64,000 nucleotides of DNA from Promethearchaeota archaeon (GTDB lineage: Archaea; Asgardarchaeota; Lokiarchaeia; Sigyniarchaeales; SOKP01): positions 230,469 to 294,468 of the forward strand of contig JAHPZE010000004.1 of the NCBI GenBank assembly GCA_019058365.1, read 5' to 3'. Below the pieces are notes generated by a model. The model was not told the DNA's origin. It made no database searches and was given only the letters and a program-made list of their open reading frames with translations. Positions 27,104-35,272 of the stretch are shown piece after piece; positions within the stretch are counted from its first letter, which is position 1, and each line of letters opens with the position of its first letter. Both the position numbers and the translations under genes were made by a program.

Positions 27104-27895
27104 TTGGACAATAAAGATGTTGGACAATATTGGGATGAGAATGCTGAAAATTGGATTAAGCTCGCAAGAATGGGATATGACCGATGTAGAGACCTAATCA
27201 ATTCTCCTGCCTTTTTCAAAATGCTACCAGATATATCAAATTTAAAAGGTTTAGATATTGGTTGTGGAGAAGGGCATAATACCAGAATCGCAGCAAAAAA
27301 AGGGGGAAGAATGACAGCTATTGACATTTCTGAAGTATTTATTAACTATGCAATTGAATCTGAGCAAGAAGAACCATTAGGAATTAAATACAAAGTTGCT
27401 AGTGGTACAGAACTCCCCTATTCAGACAATTGTTTTGATTTTGTAATTGCTACAATGAGTTTAATGGATATGGCTGAAAATGAAAAAGCGATACAAGAAG
27501 CCTTTAGAGTTTTGAAACCTGGAGGTTTCTTTCAGTTTTCAATTACTCATCCCTTTATTAGCAATTCAGATTTTAGATGGATGAGGAATGAAGAGGGTAA
27601 AAAAATTGGATTTATTATAGAAGATTATTTTAAGAAATTCAATGGTGAACTTGAAGAGTGGATATTCGGGGCAGCCCCTAAAGAAGTTACTAAAAAAATG
27701 AGAAAGTTTAAAATTCCACGATTTACTCGAACTTTATCTGAATCGTTGAATTTATTGATTGAAAATGGTTTCATTCTAGAAAAGTTTTGTGAACCCTATG
27801 CCGCAGACGATATTTTAAAAAAATATCCAGAAGAATACGATAGTAGGATAATTCCATATTTCTTAATTATAAGATGCAGAAAACCTTTAAAGTAA
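27104..27895 (+). CDS. class I SAM-dependent methyltransferase (Methyltransf_11-like)
   Basis: 263 residues. The SAM site is LKGLDIGCGEGHNTR (about residue 47), followed by the acidic MTAIDIS, FDFVIATMSLMDM and a post-core RVLKPGGFFQFSITHP. The start is TTG 27104 with AAGGGGA about 7 nt upstream. The C-terminal 100 residues form the substrate region. The substrate is unknown and neighbours give no clue. Confidence 0.87.
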   Translation: MDNKDVGQYWDENAENWIKLARMGYDRCRDLINSPAFFKMLPDISNLKGLDIGCGEGHNTRIAAKKGGRMTAIDISEVFINYAIESEQEEPLGIKYKVASGTELPYSDNCFDFVIATMSLMDMAENEKAIQEAFRVLKPGGFFQFSITHPFISNSDFRWMRNEEGKKIGFIIEDYFKKFNGELEEWIFGAAPKEVTKKMRKFKIPRFTRTLSESLNLLIENGFILEKFCEPYAADDILKKYPEEYDSRIIPYFLIIRCRKPLK

Positions 27896-27923
27896 AAATT
27901 TAAAATTGCTTTCTTAACTCATG

Positions 27924-28403
27924 CTAAATTTCCTTAGCAAATTCATAAATTATTGAACCAAAGAAATCACTAGTCTTTCCGGTTTTTTTAAATCCTTGGT
28001 TTTTATAAAAATTTTGAGCTCTTTCTAAAATTGCTGTTGTATCTAATGTTAATAATGTACAACCTTCTGATCGAGCATCTGTCTCTATTCTTCGCAATAA
28101 AGCTGTTGCAGGACTATTCATTCCTTTTCTAATAGGAATTACTGCCATCCCACGTATGTGAGCTTCTTCATTATTAACTTTCTGCCATCCTATTGTCCCT
28201 ATTATTTTTCCTTTTAAATCAACTGCTACATACATAGTCATATAACTCATACGATTTATCACAGCTTCTTGTGACATAACAGTATCATGAAAACCTTCCG
28301 AGGTATAGTAATTACGATATTCCTCAAATGCAGCTAATAGAACTTTATGAATATTATTGGCATCATTAGGTATGGCTTTACGAATTAAATAATCTTTTTT
28401 CAT
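27924..28403 (-). CDS. GNAT family N-acetyltransferase
   Basis: 159 residues from ATG 28403 (a TTG at 28412 would add three). The acetyl-CoA-binding strand and loop appear around EEAHIRGMAVIPIRKG, with an arginine-rich pyrophosphate loop less canonical than RxxGxG. GCTLLTLDTTAILERAQNFYKNQGF is the typical C-terminal part. It probably acetylates a small amine or a protein N-terminus. Confidence 0.83.
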   Translation of the reverse strand: MKKDYLIRKAIPNDANNIHKVLLAAFEEYRNYYTSEGFHDTVMSQEAVINRMSYMTMYVAVDLKGKIIGTIGWQKVNNEEAHIRGMAVIPIRKGMNSPATALLRRIETDARSEGCTLLTLDTTAILERAQNFYKNQGFKKTGKTSDFFGSIIYEFAKEI

Positions 28404-28477
28404 TATTGACAAGAGAAAATAAAAAAGAAATTGGATTTAAATGTTTTTCTTAGGTTAAGTTTCAATTAATTTTTAGC

Positions 28478-29011
28478 TTATGTTAAGACAAATTTAAATT
28501 CACATATTTCATCTCCATTAGAAATCCGTTGCAGAGGTATTATATCTCCTTTAACACCCATTGCTTCTAACCAACCTTTATGTCTAAAATTACAAGCACA
28601 TTTATATTCTGTGCTTTCCTTAGATTTTTCTACTTCTTTCCAAATAAAACACTTTTCTACTAAAGCGATTCCTTCAGTTTCAGAATGAACAAGAAATTTG
28701 AATTTCATAACTTTAGGAATTATTACATTCATGAAAGTATTTATTATTTTAAAAATTTCAGGAATAGTGTTGATTGATCCTTTTTTGATACCTAAAGCAT
28801 TTAAAATATGTCGAGCTTCGATTTTACCTATTGAAGAGATCACTTCTTGGTTTAACTGATTAGCTTCATTCATACCATACTTCTTTTTTGCTTTCAAAAA
28901 CCATTGACCATCATGTTGAGCCCAACACATTTGTAGAATAAACTTTTGAGTCTCTAAAGGGATAAAATGTTTATCTTTTAATATTAGCTCTATTTTTTTC
29001 ATTCCTACCAT
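28478..29011 (-). CDS. DUF6125-like protein (copy 1)
   Basis: 177 residues. The family signature is a W-x-x-H-D-x-x-W region (CWAQHDGQWFLKAKKKYG), followed by a helical segment and a C-terminal Cys-containing part (YKCACNFRHKGWLEAMG). It is a diverged paralogue of the next gene upstream, sharing the WxxHDGxWF core and the GW(L/F)EA(M/L)G motif. Function is not known. The two genes form an operon transcribed away from the TrmB regulator and are probably under its control. Confidence 0.72.
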   Translation of the reverse strand: MVGMKKIELILKDKHFIPLETQKFILQMCWAQHDGQWFLKAKKKYGMNEANQLNQEVISSIGKIEARHILNALGIKKGSINTIPEIFKIINTFMNVIIPKVMKFKFLVHSETEGIALVEKCFIWKEVEKSKESTEYKCACNFRHKGWLEAMGVKGDIIPLQRISNGDEICEFKFVLT

Positions 29012-29026
29012 AATACTATAACACTC

Positions 29027-29521
29027 TCATTCCTCAAAATAAAATCTGAAGTTTCTAATACATCTACCTTCAGTATGCATCAAGCAACCTTCTATAATAG
29101 GATCTACATCATATTTAATACCTAAAGCCTCAAACCATCCTTCAATCCTATCAAAAATCCCACATTCATATTGTTCAATTACTCCAATTCTCTTTATTCC
29201 ATCATATGCCCAACATTTAAGCATTTCACATTGAAGATGATTCATATCTGGAAAACTAAAAGTTAAAACCATAAAATCTGCTTTAAATGTGCTTAATGCT
29301 TTTTCAAAGAGAATCTTTAAGTCATTGAATGTACTAACTTTTTCAATATCAAATGCTTTCTGAATCCTTCTTATTTCGACATTTGCTAATGATTTAACAG
29401 CAGCTCTATTTATTTTGTTAGTCTTCATTATACCACATTCTTTTAGGCAATGATAAAACCACATACCATCATGTGTCATCCAACATTTAATTAATAACTC
29501 CTTTAAATCATCAACTTCCAT
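29027..29521 (-). CDS. DUF6125-like protein (copy 2)
   Basis: 164 residues with CWMTHDGMWFYHCLKECGI near the N-terminus and EGWFEALGIKYDVDP plus a Cys/His-containing end (GCLMHTEGRCIRNF). The conserved Cys and His could bind a metal or haem, an inference only. It is 15 bp upstream of copy 1 and divergent from the TrmB gene, with a palindrome between its promoter and start codon. Confidence 0.75.
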   Translation of the reverse strand: MEVDDLKELLIKCWMTHDGMWFYHCLKECGIMKTNKINRAAVKSLANVEIRRIQKAFDIEKVSTFNDLKILFEKALSTFKADFMVLTFSFPDMNHLQCEMLKCWAYDGIKRIGVIEQYECGIFDRIEGWFEALGIKYDVDPIIEGCLMHTEGRCIRNFRFYFEE

Positions 29522-29565
29522 ATTGAAAATATATATGCTTTGACTTTTATTGTTTTTCGATCAAT

Positions 29566-29586
29566 TACAACTATTTCTAGGTTGAA
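29566..29586. promoter_or_regulatory. palindromic operator, imperfect copy
   Basis: TACAACT, 7-nt spacer, GGTTGAA. It matches the perfect palindrome 71 bp away in arm length and spacer (ATTTCTA against ATATCTA). It lies just upstream of the DUF6125 operon start. Confidence 0.6.
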
Positions 29587-29636
29587 AATAATTAAATCTA
29601 AAATTTTATATTTTTATTGGTTTTATAACAATATAA

Positions 29637-29657
29637 TACAACTATATCTAAGTTGTA
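29637..29657. promoter_or_regulatory. perfect 21-bp palindromic operator before the TrmB gene
   Basis: TACAACT, spacer ATATCTA, AGTTGTA. The arms are exact reverse complements. It lies 18 bp before the regulator ATG, where binding would block initiation, so autoregulation is likely. Confidence 0.7.
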
Positions 29658-29675
29658 ATTTTTTAAAGATGAAAT

Positions 29676-30560
29676 ATGTCAGATAAAATTACCCAAGAAT
29701 TAAATGATTTTTTGCTAAGTGCTAATCTTTCAAATTATGAGATAAATACATACATGACTCTATTAAAATCTAATAGGCTAACAGCTAGGGAAACTAGTGA
29801 TAAATCAAATGTACCCACAGGGAGAATTTATGAAATTTTAGATATATTAAATAAGAAAGGCATGATTGAAATCCAAGACTCAAGACCAAAGATCTATAAA
29901 GCAATAGCATTTAACGAAGCTTCTCATAATATTATCTCACATATTGAAAAAGACCAACAACGAAAAGTTTCATTTTTAATTAACACTGCTAAACAAATAG
30001 AATCCAAAATTAATAATATAGGATTTTCCATTACATCAGAATCTTCAAAGATTTTTTGGTCTACAGCTTATGGATGGCGTTCTATTTTTGAATTATATAT
30101 AAAAAGATTTAAAGTGTTAAAAAAAAATTTATTGATGACAGGTTTTTTAAATGAAAATACCATAAAGGTACTTCCTCAGGCTAAAAACTTTTACAATGGA
30201 ATTCTTATTGCTTTAAATCGAGGTATTCAAATAAAATATTTATGGAGTTGTGAATTTGATGAGAGACCATTATCAGAAGAACAGAAAGCTAGGAATGAAA
30301 ATCTCTTCAAAAAATTATCAAAGAAATTTAATGATATATTCAATATATCTTCAAAAATGCATGAATTTGAAATGAGATTTATACAAAAGAGAATTCCCAC
30401 CTTTTATGATATATTTGATGATAATAGAGTATTAATAAAGCTCCAAAATCCTCTTAAACCATGGCAAATTTTTGCATGTTTAAATGTTTTAGATCCCATT
30501 TTAGCACAAGACTTAACTGAAAAATATGAAAATATGTGGTTATTTGATGCAATTAAATAA
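29676..30560 (+). CDS. TrmB family transcriptional regulator
   Basis: 294 residues. The N-terminal winged helix is the TrmB type: NLSNYEINTYMTLLKSNR, then LTARETSDKSNVPTGRIYEIL with the recognition helix, and KKGMIEIQDSRPKIYKAI. A coiled linker follows, then a C-terminal PLD-like sensor domain (about 120-290) with the family's usual length. TrmB proteins normally sense sugars or other metabolites. Here the regulated genes are probably the divergent DUF6125 pair and itself, through the two palindromes in the shared promoter region. Confidence 0.88.
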   Translation: MSDKITQELNDFLLSANLSNYEINTYMTLLKSNRLTARETSDKSNVPTGRIYEILDILNKKGMIEIQDSRPKIYKAIAFNEASHNIISHIEKDQQRKVSFLINTAKQIESKINNIGFSITSESSKIFWSTAYGWRSIFELYIKRFKVLKKNLLMTGFLNENTIKVLPQAKNFYNGILIALNRGIQIKYLWSCEFDERPLSEEQKARNENLFKKLSKKFNDIFNISSKMHEFEMRFIQKRIPTFYDIFDDNRVLIKLQNPLKPWQIFACLNVLDPILAQDLTEKYENMWLFDAIK

Positions 30561-30579
30561 AAAAAATAGCATAATATTT

Positions 30580-30807
30580 TTAAGCTTTCTCAATTTTTAA
30601 ATAGAACTTCTCTCCTTCAGTTTTGAATTCTAAGATCTTATCTTCAATTCTATCTATATATCGCTTTATATTTTCCCCTGCCTCTGCTAAATCACCAGAA
30701 ACTTCAAGGATTTCTCCACTTTTCATCTCAAGTAGTTGTCTTTTGGTTTTAGCAACAGGCATTGGACAAACCAGGCCAGAGCAATCTAATTTATATGAAA
30801 CTGTCAT
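30580..30807 (-). CDS. TusA/SirA-like sulfur carrier protein
   Basis: 75 residues with the diagnostic LDCSGLVCPMPVAKTK, in which the second Cys (CPMP motif) carries a persulfide. It should transfer sulfur in thio-modification or sulfur metabolism. It lies 21 bp downstream of a DsrE-like gene in the same operon, a common pairing for sulfur relays. Confidence 0.92.
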   Translation of the reverse strand: MTVSYKLDCSGLVCPMPVAKTKRQLLEMKSGEILEVSGDLAEAGENIKRYIDRIEDKILEFKTEGEKFYLKIEKA

Positions 30808-30828
30808 TTCTTAGGCACTTCCTTAACA

Positions 30829-31188
30829 TTAACTAAATAATACGTTATCTGCGTCTTCGCACATTTTAACAAATCCATTCATAGTAGTCTTTTCTATCCC
30901 ATCCATTAATTCATCTTCAGATAATCCACGAGCCTTCATACATACTCCACAAGCTTTCACATTTGCTCCTTCAGAAATTACATCTGCCATCCATTTTCCC
31001 ACATTATCATATGTTGTTGGATCTTGATTCTTCTTTCCCACAAAGATTCCATCCTCAACTAAAAATATATTTACCTTATGTTCTTCTAATAACGCAGTAT
31101 AGGCAAATCTTAACATAGTATAAGGACGTTCAATTGTGTATGCACCATCTCCGATAACAATTGTAAATATTTTGCTTTTTTCAGCCAT
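30829..31188 (-). CDS. DsrE/DsrF-like sulfur relay protein
   Basis: 119 residues of the DsrE family: alpha/beta fold beginning FTIVIGDGAYTIERPY, with the conserved functional Cys region VKACGVCMKARGL (two Cys). It probably exchanges persulfide sulfur with the TusA-like protein encoded next. The start is ATG 31188. The operon is divergent from a LysR regulator. Confidence 0.87.
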   Translation of the reverse strand: MAEKSKIFTIVIGDGAYTIERPYTMLRFAYTALLEEHKVNIFLVEDGIFVGKKNQDPTTYDNVGKWMADVISEGANVKACGVCMKARGLSEDELMDGIEKTTMNGFVKMCEDADNVLFS

Positions 31189-31365
31189 TTTTAGCTTTCC
31201 TCTATAAGGCTTTAATATAAAATCACTTTTCTATGTGTAAGTGTATAAAAATTTTGACATTTATTAAATTTTTCATACAGATCTATTAAAAAAATCGATA
31301 AATAATAATAATTTAATTATCTTATATTTTAAATATATATTAGACATTTCAAGTCGAATTAAATT

Positions 31366-32262
31366 ATGAATATTGAATATTTAAGGAACTTTATTAAGCT
31401 AATTCAATATAAGAGTTTCTCAAAATTAGCAAATGAACTTCCTATTTCACAGAGCACATTATCTCATCAAATTTCTCAGTTAGAAAAAGATTTTGGTGGC
31501 GTAATGCTAATTGATAGAACTACAAAGAAATTTGAGCTAACAAAACCTGGAAAACTTTTCCTTGAATACGCACATCAAATAATAGAATTGTATGATAGTT
31601 GTAAACTAGAAATATCAAATTTCAAGGATAATATAGAAGAGAATATTACTATATCTGCATCAACCATTCCGGGTTCTCATATTCTACCACGATATATAGC
31701 AGACTTTAGAAATAAAAACCCAAATGTACATTTCAAAATATTGATCAATAATTCTCAGGAATCTATTGAAAATTTAAAAAATGGAAAGGTTGATTTCGCT
31801 GGTATTGGTAGCTTTATGGGTTATAATGAAAAAGAGTTTGAATTTATCAAAATAGGCGAAGATGAATTTAAATTTATATGTTCACCTAATCATAAATTGC
31901 TAAAAGACGGAGAAATAATTAATTTTGAAACCCTAATTAAATATCCTTTCATATGGAGAGAAAAAGGTTCGGGAATGAGAGATACATTTAAACAGCAATT
32001 TCCAGTTTATAGAAAGTTAAATATTGAATTAGAAATTAATGATAATGACTCAATTATTTCTACTGTTAGTGAATCTAATTATATTAGTATTATGAGTGAT
32101 ATAATGGTTGAAAAAGCAGAATCAGCAGGTTTAATTAAATCCTTAAAAATAAAAAATTATCCAGTTATCGCTAAAAGAGCTTTATATTTTGTTAAACTAA
32201 AGGATAAAAAATTAGGTAAATTAAAAAAGAAATTTTGGAATGAATTAAAGCTAATAATTTAA
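31366..32262 (+). CDS. LysR family transcriptional regulator
   Basis: 298 residues, the standard LysR length. The N-terminal winged helix reads YLRNFIKLIQYKSFSKLANE, LPISQSTLSHQISQLEKDFG and a linker helix. The effector domain (about 90-298) contains ISASTIPGSHILPRYIADF, typical of periplasmic-binding-like folds. It is divergent from DsrE-TusA and may regulate them, but I found no clear T-N11-A site in the spacer. Confidence 0.9.
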   Translation: MNIEYLRNFIKLIQYKSFSKLANELPISQSTLSHQISQLEKDFGGVMLIDRTTKKFELTKPGKLFLEYAHQIIELYDSCKLEISNFKDNIEENITISASTIPGSHILPRYIADFRNKNPNVHFKILINNSQESIENLKNGKVDFAGIGSFMGYNEKEFEFIKIGEDEFKFICSPNHKLLKDGEIINFETLIKYPFIWREKGSGMRDTFKQQFPVYRKLNIELEINDNDSIISTVSESNYISIMSDIMVEKAESAGLIKSLKIKNYPVIAKRALYFVKLKDKKLGKLKKKFWNELKLII

Positions 32263-32631
32263 AAAGTAAGAAAAAAGGAGTTAAAAATAAATAAATTTAT
32301 TTGATTAAGACTCCCATTTGATCGAAATTTAGAAATGAGCAAATCTTTTATATACGAGACAAAGGTGGAATTATTAACTAAACAAACAATTTCTGCCCAT
32401 TCTTATTTATGTAATATAATTGAGATATCAACCATTGCGAGCTAAGAAGTAAGGAAACTTATTTAAAAGTTATCAAACTCGTATGAAATATGAGCCTTCT
32501 CGAAATACCAAAAATTCTCAAAGAAAGTGTGATAAAAAATTATTGAGATGTTTTTACGTAGAGATTTAATTTTTAAAGTCCTTAAATGTGATTAACTACT
32601 TAGCCTAAACTCAAAATTGAAAATATTGAAA
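32263..32631. other. intergenic region with a gene-end echo
   Basis: No full gene was seen. Besides the remnant at 32297-32338, a possible 18-codon ORF (ATG 32490, MSLLEIPKILKESVIKNY) sits about 28 bp after a TTTAAAAG TATA-like box. Its reality is uncertain. Confidence 0.35.
32297..32338 (-). pseudogene. 3'-end echo of the 35273-36748 gene
   Basis: The reverse strand reads SFLNFDQMGVLIK and a stop, matching the C-terminus AFLNFDQTGVLIK of the 491-residue protein encoded 3 kb away. The preceding DNA is not coding, so only the last 14 codons survive. Confidence 0.6.
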
Positions 32632-33138
32632 TTATCTTCTTGTATATCGATGGTATAAATAATGAGCAATTATTATTGACACGATAATAAGAAAAAAAAT
32701 TCCATAATTACTATAATAAAATAAGTATTGTGTTTCTATAGAACCTTTTAATTCTGTGTCTTCCTCAATAATAACAATTATTGTTAATTCGTCTTGATTA
32801 GGAGGAAAAATCATTAATTCTTTTTTCATTACGGTAAAGTTAAAACTTTGAAAATAAGTATCATATTGTTGCTTTAATAAATAATATGTAAATGTTCTCT
32901 CATCCATAATTAATAGTGAAATTTTCCCTTTTGAAGCATTTAGGTCAATTATTATTTTTTGATCAAATGAACGCCAAGGGTATTCGAAATGGTAATAAAG
33001 TTTATTACCTTCAACGATTCCATAGTCTAATTCTGGCATTATCGTTTCAGTTTTCTGGAAAGGAACGAATAAACCCATTATGCTTAATAAAGTGAAACAT
33101 ATCCCAATAATAGCTGTAAGTTTTTCTCTTTTTCTCAT
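32632..33138 (-). CDS. two-TM protein of the ABC export operon
   Basis: 168 residues with an N-terminal membrane segment (LTAIIGICFTLLSIMGLF), a central extracytoplasmic beta-rich region (about 30-130) and a C-terminal membrane segment (IFFLIIVSIIIAHYL) ending in RYTRR. I do not recognise the family. It is the last gene of the ATPase-permease operon (30 bp after the permease) and probably an accessory subunit. Confidence 0.65.
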   Translation of the reverse strand: MRKREKLTAIIGICFTLLSIMGLFVPFQKTETIMPELDYGIVEGNKLYYHFEYPWRSFDQKIIIDLNASKGKISLLIMDERTFTYYLLKQQYDTYFQSFNFTVMKKELMIFPPNQDELTIIVIIEEDTELKGSIETQYLFYYSNYGIFFLIIVSIIIAHYLYHRYTRR

Positions 33139-33167
33139 TTAAATGAACTTTTAGTATTTTTCATTGG

Positions 33168-33977
33168 CTATGACGTACGTATATCTAGTTGTTGGAAGCC
33201 ATAAATGCTAATTATGAATAATATTAATGGTACACTTAAGAAAATGATAAGACTCGAAAGTGCTTTATTTGAATCAATTATATATTGCGTGTTTAAGAAT
33301 GCATTTTGAATGAAGTTGGCTAAAACATCAGAATAATATCTATAAGATAAAAGTTCCATATCATATTGAATAAATAAAAATTCTATATTTATATATAAAA
33401 TAGGAATTATAACAGCTATTATTGTATTTTTAGTTAATGTTGATAATATAAAAGTAAATGCGAGAAAAAATGTAAGAAATATAAAACTATAACCATATCC
33501 TATTAATAGAATATTAATACTGACAACTCTATTCATCAGAACTAATACCATAATTCCAATAGAAACCATAGAGATTAATTCCAAAAACGCTAAATGGATT
33601 AAAATAAAGAAAATATTTGAAATTAAGTATGCCTTACTAGGGATTATTGAATAAATTGTCATCGCTGTTTTTCTAGAAAAATCACCTGAAATAATATTAC
33701 AAGATAAAATTATAGGAATAAAGATTCCAAATTGAATTACTTGGAAAATATAACTATTCCAGAAAACACCTAAATTTATCACACTCTGAGTAATTTCAAT
33801 TTCCCAATCAAGTATTCCTTTTATTTGAAAATATGTAAATAAAACGGGAATAATTGAAATTAAAATACATAAATAGCCTTTAAAGCTTTTAAAATCTTTT
33901 TTATAATATAAATAAAGTAAAGCTCTTGGTAATTCTAATTTTTCCTCTAAATCAAATTTTTTACTCGTTTTAAACAC
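33168..33977 (-). CDS. ABC-2 type transporter permease
   Basis: 269 residues with six hydrophobic segments and the usual ABC-2 layout. The conserved SGDFSRKTAMTIYSIIP after the second segment is the family's signature region. The GTG start overlaps the ATPase stop by 8 nt, so the two are coupled. The N-terminal segment is charged and amphipathic. Substrate unknown. Confidence 0.85.
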   Translation of the reverse strand: MFKTSKKFDLEEKLELPRALLYLYYKKDFKSFKGYLCILISIIPVLFTYFQIKGILDWEIEITQSVINLGVFWNSYIFQVIQFGIFIPIILSCNIISGDFSRKTAMTIYSIIPSKAYLISNIFFILIHLAFLELISMVSIGIMVLVLMNRVVSINILLIGYGYSFIFLTFFLAFTFILSTLTKNTIIAVIIPILYINIEFLFIQYDMELLSYRYYSDVLANFIQNAFLNTQYIIDSNKALSSLIIFLSVPLILFIISIYGFQQLDIRTS

Positions 33978-34911
33978 CGTGTTTAATTACTTTTTTATAG
34001 ATTTTAATTAGAGCACCATCTATGAGTTTTAAACGAAAATATTTAAAACCTTTTAAGAGCGCTTCAATTTCATATGGAACATCAGATTTAACAATAATCT
34101 TATCACTGAGAATTGTTGGTTTATCGTAAAATAAACTTTTTCTAGATATTAATTTCTGATATAACCCTTTTATTAAAGTGTGAGAATGTTGATATTTATA
34201 GGAAATTTGGAATTCATTTAAACCAAATTTTAGAGCTAAGTCAATAATTCTTCCTGAAATTTTTATAGTCCCTTTATCAATAATGGCGATAAAATCTGAT
34301 AATTGTTCTAGCTCTTGAACAATGTGACTTGAAATTATAATTACTGTTCCTTCCTCTCGTTTTTCTCCAATTTTTTGTATTAAATCCTCTCGACCCAATG
34401 GATCGATGTTTGATAATGGTTCATCTAAGAATATGATTTTAGGGTTACCCGCAAATGCTTGAGCTAAGCCTAATCGTTGACACATACCACGGGAATACAT
34501 GAAAGTCTTTTTATCCCAATATTCTTTTCCAATACCGCACCATTTTAATAAATCTATAGTTTCCTTTTTAATGTCTCTTGATTTATTTCTTAACCTACAG
34601 AAAAGCTCAAGATTTTCCCGACCGGTTAATTTTGAATAAAATCCAACATTCTCAGGCAAAAATCCAATTTTTTTCCTGAGAAATTTAAAATCCCTAGGGA
34701 TTTTTTTCCCCAAAATGTTAATGTTACCCGCGGAAGGTTTAACAAGACCTAGGATCATTAAAATTGTTGTTGTTTTCCCTGCACCATTCGGACCTAATAA
34801 AGCAAAACATGAGTCTTCTATTTTAAGATTAATATTATCTATAACAATTTTATTATTATATTCCTTTGTTAAATTTTGAATATCTATTATGTGATCTAAA
34901 TTTGTAGACAT
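33970..34911 (-). CDS. ABC transporter ATP-binding protein (export type)
   Basis: 313 residues from ATG 34911; a TTG at 34932 would add seven. Walker A is LLGPNGAGKTT, signature YSRGMCQRLGLA (Ser-Arg instead of the usual SGG), Walker B KIIFLDEPLSNID and H-loop SSH. The C-terminal 90 residues form the accessory domain of CcmA/NatA-like exporters. It drives the coupled ABC-2 permease. Confidence 0.93.
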   Translation of the reverse strand: MSTNLDHIIDIQNLTKEYNNKIVIDNINLKIEDSCFALLGPNGAGKTTTILMILGLVKPSAGNINILGKKIPRDFKFLRKKIGFLPENVGFYSKLTGRENLELFCRLRNKSRDIKKETIDLLKWCGIGKEYWDKKTFMYSRGMCQRLGLAQAFAGNPKIIFLDEPLSNIDPLGREDLIQKIGEKREEGTVIIISSHIVQELEQLSDFIAIIDKGTIKISGRIIDLALKFGLNEFQISYKYQHSHTLIKGLYQKLISRKSLFYDKPTILSDKIIVKSDVPYEIEALLKGFKYFRLKLIDGALIKIYKKVIKHGV

Positions 34912-35272
34912 ACTAATTTGGATTTCATTCAAATCTTATTAATTAAATATTAATAAAATAACCAAAAATAAAAATCTTATTTCCAAAAGAAGATTAAACA
35001 ATCTATAGGGAGAACAATAATATATTTAGACTTAATTAATATTTAAATCTACAATATCACAGAGAATATAGGTAAAAAGAGATATAGGACTCTCGGAATC
35101 GTATTCAATCAAATCCTTGGAATTAAATAATTATCCGGTCATAATCAAAAAACTATCATATTTTATTAAATTGAATAGTTAGCAATTAAACCGATTAAAA
35201 CTACTATTCTAGAATGATATAAAATCCAAACTCTAAAAAAATGAGAAATTTAAATGATAAATCATAATGACT
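34912..35272. other. intergenic region, no gene seen
   Basis: AT-rich spacer between the end of the 35273 gene and the start of the ABC ATPase. I saw no coding frame or RNA structure. Confidence 0.4.
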
